Part shown: positions 44,237-52,663 of the stretch, one piece after another
Numbering within the stretch: position 1 is the stretch's first letter
How the letters are laid out: each line of letters starts with the position of its first letter
DNA from: Nitrosomonas sp.
GTDB lineage: Bacteria > Pseudomonadota > Gammaproteobacteria > Burkholderiales > Nitrosomonadaceae
Direction: 5' to 3'
Assembly (NCBI GenBank): GCA_019635215.1
Contig: JAHBZZ010000022.1
Location: 1 to 52,663 of the forward strand
Length of the DNA stretch: 52,663 bases
Program-made: the position numbers and the translations under genes
Notes under the pieces: model-generated
Told to the model about the DNA's origin: nothing
The model's database searches: none
Seen by the model: the letters and a program-made list of their open reading frames with translations, nothing else

Positions 44237-47200
44237 ATGGGCTATTCGTTTACCGAGAAAAAACGCATTCGTAAAAGTTTTGCAAAACGCGACAGTGTTT
44301 TACCTATTCCATTTCTTCTCGCGACTCAGCTCGAATCTTATGCTTCGTTTCTACAGGCAAATACTCTACTGAACAAGCGTATGGAGCTTGGATTGCAAGC
44401 TGCCTTTAATTCGATTTTTCCGATTGAGAGTCATACCAAAAATGCACGATTGGATTTTATCAGTTATGAATTGGGTGAACCTGTATTCGATGTAAAAGAA
44501 TGTCAGCAGCGTGGATTAACTTATGCATCGTCTTTACGGGCAAAAGTTAGATTGACGATTTTGGATAAGGAAATATCCAAGCCGACAGTCAAAGAAATTA
44601 AAGAACAAGAAGTATATATGGGAGAAATTCCATTGATGACAAATACGGGATCGTTTGTGATCAATGGTACAGAGCGTGTTATTGTTTCGCAATTGCACCG
44701 TTCACCCGGAGTGTTTTTTGAACATGACCGGGGTAAAACGCATTCATCAGGTAAGCTATTGTTCTCAGCAAGAATTATTCCCTATCGTGGTTCGTGGTTG
44801 GATTTTGAATTTGACCCTAAAGATTGTTTGTTTTTTAGAATCGACCGCCGTCGCAAAATGCCGGTGACAACGTTGTTGAAAGCGATTGGGTATACGGTTG
44901 AACAAATTCTGGAAGAATTTTTCATATTTGACAGCTTTTCAATCAAGGGAAACTCAATTTTATTTGATTTGGTTCCTGAAAGATTACGTGGAGAGGTTGC
45001 AAACTTTGATATCAAGTCAAATGACGGCAAAATTATAGTCCAAAAGGACAAAAGAATAACGGCGAAACATATTCGAGAGTTACAGGAAGCGAAAATAAAT
45101 CAACTGGAAGTGCCAGAGGAATTTTTGATTGGACGTATTCTGGCTCAAAATGTCATTGATAAAGAGACTGGTGAAATATTAGCACCGGTGAATGAAGAAA
45201 TTATAGAAGAAACGCTGAGCAAACTTAAGACATCAGGTATAAATAGAATTAATACTTTATATGTCAATGATCTTAATTACGGTCCATATATTTCACAAAC
45301 GTTAAAAATCGATGAAACAATTGATGAAACAACGGCACAAGTAGCAATCTATCGTATGATGCGTCCTGGAGAACCGCCTACTGAAGAAGCCGTAAAAGCA
45401 TTGTTCGGTGGTTTATTTTATTCTGCTGATCGCTATGATTTATCTGTTGTCGGGAGAATGAAATTCAATCGGCGTGTGGGTCGTGAAGAGTTGACAGGGG
45501 CACAGACGCTATCCAACGAGGATATCATTGCTGTAATTAAGATTCTGGTCGAGTTACGCAATGGTCGTGGCGAGATTGATGATATTGATCATCTTGGAAA
45601 TCGCCGTGTCCGTTCGGTTGGTGAACTGGCGGAGAATCAATTTAGATCGGGATTGGTGCGTGTAGAGCGCGCCGTTAAAGAACGTCTGAGTCAGGCGGAA
45701 TCTGAAAATCTGATGCCGCACGATCTGATCAATGCCAAGCCTGTATCAGCAGCAGCACGAGAGTTTTTTGGCTCTAGTCAATTGTCTCAATTTATGGATC
45801 AAACAAATCCATTATCTGAAATAACGCATAAACGTCGCATTTCTGCTTTAGGTCCGGGTGGTTTGACGCGCGAGCGAGCCGGTTTTGAAGTGCGCGATGT
45901 GCATCCAACGCACTATGGGCGTGTATGTCCGATTGAAACACCTGAAGGTCCGAATATTGGTTTGATAAACTCGCTTGCGTTGTATGCACGGACCAATGAG
46001 TATGGTTTTATAGAAACACCGTATAGAAAAGTTCGCGAAGGTCGCGTAACAGATGAGATTGAGTATCTATCGGCCATAGAGGAAGGTAATTACACTATTG
46101 CACAAGCCAATGCCGAGCTCGATGAAAATGGAAAGTTCAAAAGCGAGATTGTGTCTTGTCGTCATAAAAATGAATTTACCCTTTCAACACCAGAGCGCAT
46201 TGAATACGTGGATGTTGCCCCGGCGCAAATCGTTTCAGTTGCCGCTTCACTGATTCCTTTCTTGGAACACGATGACGCAAACCGTGCATTAATGGGGTCT
46301 AATATGCAACGCCAGGCTGTACCCTGTCTGCGTGCCGAAAAATCGTTGGTCGGTACAGGAATTGAACGAGTTGTTGCCGTGCATTCTGGAACTACTGTAC
46401 GTGCTGAGCGTGGCGGTATCGTGGATTATGTTGATGCTGGCCGTATTGTTGTACGCGTTCATGACGAAGAAACAAGTGTAGGTGAAGTGGGCGTAGATAT
46501 TTATAACCTGATCAAATATACTCGTTCGAATCAGAATACCAATATTAATCAAAGACCTTTAGTCAATGTTGGTGATCAAATTGAAAAAGGAGATGTGATT
46601 GCAGACGGTGCATCCACAGATAAGGGGGAGCTTGCGTTAGGGCAGAATATGCTTGTGGCCTTTATGCCATGGAATGGGTATAACTTTGAGGATTCAATAT
46701 TAATTTCGGAGCGTATCGTTTCAGAAGACCGTTTCACTTCAATTCATATTGAAGAATTATCGGTCGTTAGCCGGGATACAAAACTGGGAACAGAAGAGAT
46801 TACGGCGGATATACCTAACTTGTCGGAGCATCAACTCAGCCGTCTTGATGAATCCGGCATAGTATATATCGGAGCTGAGGTCGAAGCGGGAGATGTGCTG
46901 GTTGGGAAAGTGACCCCTAAAGGTGAAACGCAGCTTACACCGGAAGAAAAATTACTTCGCGCAATTTTTGGTGAAAAGGCTTCGGATGTCAAGGATACAT
47001 CGCTGCGTGTACCATCCGGAATATCCGGTACTGTCATTGATGTTCAAGTATTTACACGTGAAGGAATCGAACGTGATAAACGTGCGCAGCAAATCATAGA
47101 TGATGAGTTGGATCGGTACAAAAAAGATTTAGCCGATCAGATGCGTATTGTTGAAGAAGATGCATTCTCCCGACTTGAACGTTTATTAGCCGGCAGGATC

Positions 47201-48310
47201 GCGACAGGTGGGCCGAAAAAAATAGTCAAGGGGACGCAGATCACCATGGAATATTTGAAGGAGATTGATCCGCATTTCTGGTTTGATATTCGTTTGGCTG
47301 ATGAAGAAGCCAGTGTGCAGCTTGAGCAGATGCGCGAGAGCATGGCGCAAAAAAGAAAAGCTTTCGATGAAGCTTTTGAGGAGAAAAAGAAAAAACTCAC
47401 TCAAGGCGATGAATTGCCACCTGGTGTGCAAAAAATGGTCAAGATCTACATCGCGGTTAAAAGACGTCTGCAACCCGGTGATAAAATGGCCGGGCGCCAT
47501 GGAAACAAGGGGGTTATTTCCAAAATTGTACCTTTGGAAGATATGCCATATATGGCTGATGGAACACCGGTTGATGTTGTTTTGAATCCTCTGGGTGTCC
47601 CTTCAAGGATGAATGTCGGCCAAATTCTTGAAGTACATTTAGGGTGGGCGGCGAAAGGACTCGGTAGGAAAATTGAAAAAATGCTGCAAGAACAGAAAAA
47701 TGCAGCTGAAATAAGAGTGTTTCTGGACAGGATTTATAACCAGAGTGGAAAAAAAGAGGATATCGTTTCGTTGACTGACGACGAGATAATGAATTTAGCG
47801 GGCAATCTTACAGATGGTGTGCCATTTGCAACACCTGTTTTCGATGGTGCAACCGAGCATGAAATAAAGGATATGCTGCAATTAGCAGATTTGCCGACAT
47901 CCGGCCAAGTGACATTATATGACGGACGCACGGGGGAAGCATTTGATCGTCCTGTGACAGTGGGTTATATGCATGTACTGAAGCTTCATCATTTGGTTGA
48001 CGACAAAATGCATGCACGTTCGACTGGTCCTTATAGTCTGGTAACACAGCAGCCATTGGGCGGTAAGGCACAGTTTGGCGGACAGCGTTTTGGTGAGATG
48101 GAGGTCTGGGCACTTGAAGCTTACGGCGCCGCTTATACATTGCAAGAAATGTTGACGGTCAAATCGGATGATGTTACTGGTCGGACAAAAGTTTACGAGA
48201 GCATCGTGAAAGGTGACCATAAGATAGATGCAGGTATGCCGGAATCATTTAATGTATTGGTAAAAGAAATACGTTCGCTGGGTATGGATATTGATTTGGA
48301 GCAAAATTAA
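44237..48310 (+). CDS. rpoB: RNA polymerase beta subunit
   Basis: A 1357-residue catalytic subunit. The N-terminal [18 protein letters not shown] and the rifampicin region [23 protein letters not shown] are intact and wild type by eye at the common resistance positions. [20 protein letters not shown] and the C-terminal [28 protein letters not shown] (split across the clamp) are present. Length is normal for betaproteobacteria. GGAGAAAATTA precedes the ATG. Confidence 0.99.
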   Translation: MGYSFTEKKRIRKSFAKRDSVLPIPFLLATQLESYASFLQANTLLNKRMELGLQAAFNSIFPIESHTKNARLDFISYELGEPVFDVKECQQRGLTYASSLRAKVRLTILDKEISKPTVKEIKEQEVYMGEIPLMTNTGSFVINGTERVIVSQLHRSPGVFFEHDRGKTHSSGKLLFSARIIPYRGSWLDFEFDPKDCLFFRIDRRRKMPVTTLLKAIGYTVEQILEEFFIFDSFSIKGNSILFDLVPERLRGEVANFDIKSNDGKIIVQKDKRITAKHIRELQEAKINQLEVPEEFLIGRILAQNVIDKETGEILAPVNEEIIEETLSKLKTSGINRINTLYVNDLNYGPYISQTLKIDETIDETTAQVAIYRMMRPGEPPTEEAVKALFGGLFYSADRYDLSVVGRMKFNRRVGREELTGAQTLSNEDIIAVIKILVELRNGRGEIDDIDHLGNRRVRSVGELAENQFRSGLVRVERAVKERLSQAESENLMPHDLINAKPVSAAAREFFGSSQLSQFMDQTNPLSEITHKRRISALGPGGLTRERAGFEVRDVHPTHYGRVCPIETPEGPNIGLINSLALYARTNEYGFIETPYRKVREGRVTDEIEYLSAIEEGNYTIAQANAELDENGKFKSEIVSCRHKNEFTLSTPERIEYVDVAPAQIVSVAASLIPFLEHDDANRALMGSNMQRQAVPCLRAEKSLVGTGIERVVAVHSGTTVRAERGGIVDYVDAGRIVVRVHDEETSVGEVGVDIYNLIKYTRSNQNTNINQRPLVNVGDQIEKGDVIADGASTDKGELALGQNMLVAFMPWNGYNFEDSILISERIVSEDRFTSIHIEELSVVSRDTKLGTEEITADIPNLSEHQLSRLDESGIVYIGAEVEAGDVLVGKVTPKGETQLTPEEKLLRAIFGEKASDVKDTSLRVPSGISGTVIDVQVFTREGIERDKRAQQIIDDELDRYKKDLADQMRIVEEDAFSRLERLLAGRIATGGPKKIVKGTQITMEYLKEIDPHFWFDIRLADEEASVQLEQMRESMAQKRKAFDEAFEEKKKKLTQGDELPPGVQKMVKIYIAVKRRLQPGDKMAGRHGNKGVISKIVPLEDMPYMADGTPVDVVLNPLGVPSRMNVGQILEVHLGWAAKGLGRKIEKMLQEQKNAAEIRVFLDRIYNQSGKKEDIVSLTDDEIMNLAGNLTDGVPFATPVFDGATEHEIKDMLQLADLPTSGQVTLYDGRTGEAFDRPVTVGYMHVLKLHHLVDDKMHARSTGPYSLVTQQPLGGKAQFGGQRFGEMEVWALEAYGAAYTLQEMLTVKSDDVTGRTKVYESIVKGDHKIDAGMPESFNVLVKEIRSLGMDIDLEQN

Positions 48311-48334
48311 TAGTGCCCGGATAAGCGCATCAAT

Positions 48335-48369
48335 CGCTGTTATTAAAAATGCTGAGTTTTGTAACAGCG
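48335..48369 (+). repeat. Inverted repeat in the rpoB-rpoC spacer
   Basis: CGCTGTTA and TAACAGCG are perfect 8-base arms with a 19-base loop, 24 bases after the rpoB stop. No T-run follows; it may be an RNase processing site in the message. Confidence 0.35.
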
Positions 48370-48432
48370 GTAAGCAGTTTTAAAAGACCTATTCTGATAA
48401 TTTAAATTGCCCCTGATGAACAGGAGTAAGAC

Positions 48433-51400
48433 ATGAAAGCATTACTAGATTTATTTAAACAGGTTACCCACAAAGAAGAATTTGATGCGATCAAGATCGG
48501 ACTTGCTTCGCCGGAAAAAATCCGTTCATGGTCATATGGTGAAGTAAAAAAACCCGAAACGATCAATTACCGGACATTCAAGCCTGAGAGAGACGGTTTG
48601 TTTTGCGCCAAGATCTTTGGTCCGGTAAAAGATTATGAATGTTTATGTGGAAAATATAAGCGCTTAAAGCATCGTGGCGTGATTTGCGAAAAGTGCGGTG
48701 TTGAAGTGACGCTTTCTAAGGTGCGCAGAGAACGAATGGGTCATATCGAACTTGCGTCACCTGTGGCACATATCTGGTTCTTGAAATCATTGCCATCAAG
48801 ACTAGGCATGGTTCTTGACATGACATTGCGCGATATTGAGCGGATTTTGTATTTTGAAGCGTATGCCATTACCGATCCAGGAATGACGACACTTACCCGG
48901 GGTCAATTGTTGACTGAAGATGATTATCTGTTGAAGACTGAAGAGTATGGTGATGATTTTAGCGCCAGTATGGGTGCAGAAGCCGTGCGGGATTTGCTGG
49001 CCAATCTCGATATCGCAGAAGAAATTGAAAATCTTCGTCGTGAAATGGAAAGTACCGGTTCTGAGACAAAAATCAAGAAAATTTCCAAACGCTTGAAAGT
49101 ATTGGAAGCATTCAGTAAATCAGGGATAAAACCGGAATGGATGATCTTATCTGTATTACCGGTATTGCCACCGGATTTGCGTCCCCTGGTTCCATTGGAT
49201 GGCGGACGTTTTGCAACTTCCGATCTGAATGATCTTTACCGGCGTGTCATTAATCGCAACAATCGATTAAAACGTTTGTTGGAATTGAAGGCACCCGATA
49301 TTATTGTCCGGAATGAAAAGCGTATGCTTCAGGAAGCCGTTGATTCATTACTGGATAATGGTCGACGTGGCAAAGCCATGACGGGGGCGAACAAGCGACC
49401 GCTAAAATCGTTGGCCGATATGATAAAAGGCAAGGGGGGGCGTTTTCGTCAGAATCTGCTGGGCAAACGGGTGGATTATTCAGGAAGATCGGTTATTGTC
49501 GTTGGTCCGCAACTCAAGCTGCATCAGTGCGGATTACCTAAAAAAATGGCGCTTGAACTATTTAAACCCTTCATTTTTAATAAATTGGAGGTTATGGGTA
49601 TTGCCAGTACGATCAAAGCGGCCAAGCGTGAAGTGGAAAGCGAAAGCCCAATAGTCTGGGATATTCTTGAAGAAGTTATTCGCGAGCATCCAGTGATGCT
49701 TAATCGGGCGCCAACGCTGCATCGATTGGGTATTCAGGCATTCGAGCCGGTGCTGATTGAAGGTAAAGCCATTCAACTGCATCCTTTGGTTTGTGCCGCA
49801 TTTAATGCCGACTTTGATGGTGATCAAATGGCAGTGCACGTCCCGTTATCATTGGAAGCACAAATGGAGTGCCGCACATTGATGATGTCTACCAATAACG
49901 TTTTGTCACCGGCGAATGGCGAACCCATTATTGTGCCATCTCAGGATATCGTTCTCGGACTGTATTACACAACGCGTGAAAAAATGGGCGCAAAAGGTGA
50001 AGGTATGATCTTTGCCGATGTAAGTGAAGTTTCCCGCGCCTATGAAAGTCGGCAAGTCGAGTTGAATGCCAAAATAAGTGTGCGCATTAAGGAAATCGGC
50101 AATGATGTGGAAGGAGAGCAATGCGAAAAAATCACGCGTTATGAAACAACGGTAGGTCGTACATTGCTATTCGAGAATTTTCCACCTGGGTTGCCTTTTT
50201 CCTTCCTTAACAAGGCGTTGAAGAAGAAGGAAATATCTAAATTGATCAATGCCAGTTTCCGTCTTTGCGGTTTGCGGGAAACTGTGATTTTTGCAGATAA
50301 GTTGATGTATGCGGGATTCAGCTATGCAACCAAAGCAGGTATTTCGATTTGTGCCGATGATATGCTTATTCCTAAGCAAAAAAGTGCGTTGATAGCGGCG
50401 GCAGAAAAAGAAGTTAAGGAAATCGAAGGGCAGTACACATCGGGCTTAGTGACACAAGGCGAGCGCTATAACAAGGTTGTTGATATCTGGGGGCGTGCGG
50501 GTGATCAGGTAGCTAAGGCCATGATGGAGCAGCTCGGTGTCGAACCGGTGCGCGACCAACAAACCGGTGAAGTAAAAGTTGATGATTCGGGTAATGAAAT
50601 ACTTCAGGAATCGCTTAATTCGATTTATATGATGGCCGATTCAGGTGCGCGCGGCTCAGCGGCGCAGATCAGGCAATTATCCGGTATGCGTGGTTTAATG
50701 GCAAAACCTGATGGTTCAATCATTGAGACACCGATTACAGCAAATTTTCGCGAAGGCCTTAACGTTTTGCAATACTTTATTTCTACCCATGGTGCACGTA
50801 AAGGTCTGGCGGATACCGCACTTAAAACAGCTAACTCCGGTTACCTGACACGCCGATTGGTGGATGTGACGCAAGATCTGGTAGTTACGGAAGTTGACTG
50901 TAATACGAGTGAAGGCGTCAATATGAAAGCGCTGGTTGAAGGTGGTGAAATCATAGAAGCGTTAAGAGAGCGTATCCTTGGACGGGTCGTTGTTAATGAT
51001 GTCGTAAACCCGGACAATCAGGAAATACTATATCCCGCTGGGACCTTGCTCGATGAAATAGCCGTTGAAATGATTGAATCATGTGGCATAGACGAAGTGA
51101 AAGTACGTACGCCATTAACCTGCGAAACACGATATGGCCTGTGTGCCAAATGTTATGGAAGGGATTTGGGACGAGGATCACTCGTGAATGTCGGTGAGGC
51201 TGTTGGTGTTATCGCAGCGCAATCAATAGGGGAACCTGGTACTCAATTAACCATGCGTACTTTCCACATTGGAGGCGCCGCATCGAGAACTGCGGTTGCA
51301 AGCCAGGTTGAAGGTAAATCAAGTGGTGTCGTGCAGTATTCATCGACAATGCGTTACGTGACCAATGCTCAGAACGAGTTGATTGCCATTTCACGAAGTG

Positions 51401-52638
51401 GTGAAGTTATTATTACGGATGACAGCGGACGCGAACGGGAACGTCATAAAGCGCCTTATGGCGCAACGTTATTGGTACGTGATGGTGAGCATGTAAAAGC
51501 CGGGCAAATATTAACGACATGGGATCCACATACGCGACCTATCATTACCGAGTATACCGGTAAAGTACGTTTTGAAAACGTCGAAGAAGGTGTTACGGTT
51601 GCCAAGCAAATCGATGAGGTAACCGGGTTGTCGACGCTTGTCGTTATCGATCCGAAACGGCGAGGTGTTATAAAGGGATTACGACCGTTAGTGAAATTTC
51701 TGGATGATGATGGCCAGGAAATAAAAATTGCGGGTAGCAATCAACCGGTGAGTATTACCTTCCAGATCGGCAGTATTATTACGGTACGTGATGGTCAACA
51801 GGTGAGCGTCGGTGAAGTGCTTGCACGTATCCCTCAGGAAACTTCGAAAACAAGAGATATTACAGGGGGGTTGCCGCGTGTGGCTGAATTGTTTGAGGCA
51901 CGTTCTCCTAAAGATGCCGGGATGTTGGCGGAGGTTACCGGAATCGTTTCATTTGGTAAAGATACAAAAGGCAAGCAACGCCTAGTCATAACAGATCTCG
52001 AGGGAATATCGCACGAATATCTAATTCCTAAAGATAAGCATGTCATGGCACATGATGGGCAAGTTGTTAATAAAGGCGAAATTATTGTCGACGGACCAGC
52101 TGATCCTCGTGATATTTTACGCTTACAAGGTGTTGAGGCATTGGCACGATACATCACAGATGAAGTGCAGGATGTTTATCGTCTGCAAGGGGTTAAAATC
52201 AACGATAAACATATCGAAGTTATCGTGAGACAGATGCTGCGTAGAATACAAATCGTTGATGCAGGTGATTCTTCCTTCATACCCGGGGAACAGGTCGAAC
52301 GTGCAGACTTGCTCAATGAAAATGAGCGATTGATCGCTGAGAATAAATCGCCTGCGACGTATGAATATATGTTACTGGGTATCACAAAGGCATCTTTATC
52401 GACTGATTCATTTATTTCAGCCGCGTCATTCCAGGAAACAACCCGTGTATTGACTGAAGCTGCCATCATGGGTAAGAAAGACGAATTGCGGGGACTCAAA
52501 GAAAACGTTATCGTCGGAAGATTAGTACCTGCCGGTACTGGCTTATCGTTTCACAATACACGTAAGAAACAAGATAACCTATCTGAATTAACACAGATTC
52601 TTGCGGAAAAAAGCGAAATTGACGAACAGATTATATGA
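48433..52638 (+). CDS. rpoC: RNA polymerase beta' subunit
   Basis: A complete 1401-residue catalytic subunit. The N-terminal zinc ribbon ([20 protein letters not shown]), the magnesium-binding [12 protein letters not shown] with three Asp, and the second zinc site ([16 protein letters not shown]) are all visible. The trigger-loop region [18 protein letters not shown] is intact. ACAGGAG lies before the ATG. The usual downstream rpsL and rpsG genes are outside the window. Confidence 0.99.
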   Translation: MKALLDLFKQVTHKEEFDAIKIGLASPEKIRSWSYGEVKKPETINYRTFKPERDGLFCAKIFGPVKDYECLCGKYKRLKHRGVICEKCGVEVTLSKVRRERMGHIELASPVAHIWFLKSLPSRLGMVLDMTLRDIERILYFEAYAITDPGMTTLTRGQLLTEDDYLLKTEEYGDDFSASMGAEAVRDLLANLDIAEEIENLRREMESTGSETKIKKISKRLKVLEAFSKSGIKPEWMILSVLPVLPPDLRPLVPLDGGRFATSDLNDLYRRVINRNNRLKRLLELKAPDIIVRNEKRMLQEAVDSLLDNGRRGKAMTGANKRPLKSLADMIKGKGGRFRQNLLGKRVDYSGRSVIVVGPQLKLHQCGLPKKMALELFKPFIFNKLEVMGIASTIKAAKREVESESPIVWDILEEVIREHPVMLNRAPTLHRLGIQAFEPVLIEGKAIQLHPLVCAAFNADFDGDQMAVHVPLSLEAQMECRTLMMSTNNVLSPANGEPIIVPSQDIVLGLYYTTREKMGAKGEGMIFADVSEVSRAYESRQVELNAKISVRIKEIGNDVEGEQCEKITRYETTVGRTLLFENFPPGLPFSFLNKALKKKEISKLINASFRLCGLRETVIFADKLMYAGFSYATKAGISICADDMLIPKQKSALIAAAEKEVKEIEGQYTSGLVTQGERYNKVVDIWGRAGDQVAKAMMEQLGVEPVRDQQTGEVKVDDSGNEILQESLNSIYMMADSGARGSAAQIRQLSGMRGLMAKPDGSIIETPITANFREGLNVLQYFISTHGARKGLADTALKTANSGYLTRRLVDVTQDLVVTEVDCNTSEGVNMKALVEGGEIIEALRERILGRVVVNDVVNPDNQEILYPAGTLLDEIAVEMIESCGIDEVKVRTPLTCETRYGLCAKCYGRDLGRGSLVNVGEAVGVIAAQSIGEPGTQLTMRTFHIGGAASRTAVASQVEGKSSGVVQYSSTMRYVTNAQNELIAISRSGEVIITDDSGRERERHKAPYGATLLVRDGEHVKAGQILTTWDPHTRPIITEYTGKVRFENVEEGVTVAKQIDEVTGLSTLVVIDPKRRGVIKGLRPLVKFLDDDGQEIKIAGSNQPVSITFQIGSIITVRDGQQVSVGEVLARIPQETSKTRDITGGLPRVAELFEARSPKDAGMLAEVTGIVSFGKDTKGKQRLVITDLEGISHEYLIPKDKHVMAHDGQVVNKGEIIVDGPADPRDILRLQGVEALARYITDEVQDVYRLQGVKINDKHIEVIVRQMLRRIQIVDAGDSSFIPGEQVERADLLNENERLIAENKSPATYEYMLLGITKASLSTDSFISAASFQETTRVLTEAAIMGKKDELRGLKENVIVGRLVPAGTGLSFHNTRKKQDNLSELTQILAEKSEIDEQII

Positions 52639-52663
52639 CGGAATTGCTGATCAGCAACGTGTC

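Overview
The window looks like chromosome from a betaproteobacterium, most likely Nitrosomonas or a close relative. The evidence is the gene order (hupB, tRNA-Val, tRNA-Asp, ppiD; tRNA-Tyr/Gly/Thr, tuf, tRNA-Trp, secE, nusG, rplKAJL, rpoBC), a DUF1840 protein, encoded CCA ends on all tRNAs and moderate GC. No ammonia-oxidation gene is present to prove the genus. No CRISPR array, prophage or intact insertion sequence was seen.

Region 1 (1-9.9 kb) is the accessory part. After a yceH-like gene come, all on the minus strand, a two-helix membrane protein, a lipoprotein lysozyme of the T4 type, and a four-gene cluster read from about 9.6 kb down to 2.7 kb. The cluster encodes a FecR-domain lipoprotein, a secreted metacaspase, a Gln-rich coiled-coil protein with a CFI-box C-terminus, and a TPR-CHAT lipoprotein. 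Two caspase-clan proteases, each with a visible His/Cys dyad and an export signal, thus sit in one probable envelope module. This is the best candidate for a poorly described system.

Region 2 (9.9-16.3 kb) is a patchwork. A divergent LysR/outer-membrane-protein pair is followed by a decayed inverted copy of its own promoter and gene starts. Then come a small lipoprotein, a transposase remnant that appears to join IS256-type and IS3-type pieces, a DUF1840 gene, a LysR/DoxX/pirin group and a 208-bp MITE-like element. One end of that element is found again upstream of the lysozyme gene.

Region 3 (16.3-38.8 kb) is mostly housekeeping: a two-RCK potassium channel with its DUF6394 partner; ribF-ileS-lspA; gpmA, envC, ctp and a ThiF-like gene; rhodanese-grxC-secB-SH3-gpsA; hupB, two tRNAs and ppiD; fabI; and a substrate-binding protein with a single OppB-like permease but no second permease or ATPase.

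Region 4 (38.8-52.6 kb) is the translation/transcription supercluster. A clear sigma-70 promoter precedes tRNA-Tyr, and several spacers carry inverted repeats that may be processing, attenuation or termination sites. rpoC is complete and ends 25 bases before the window end.
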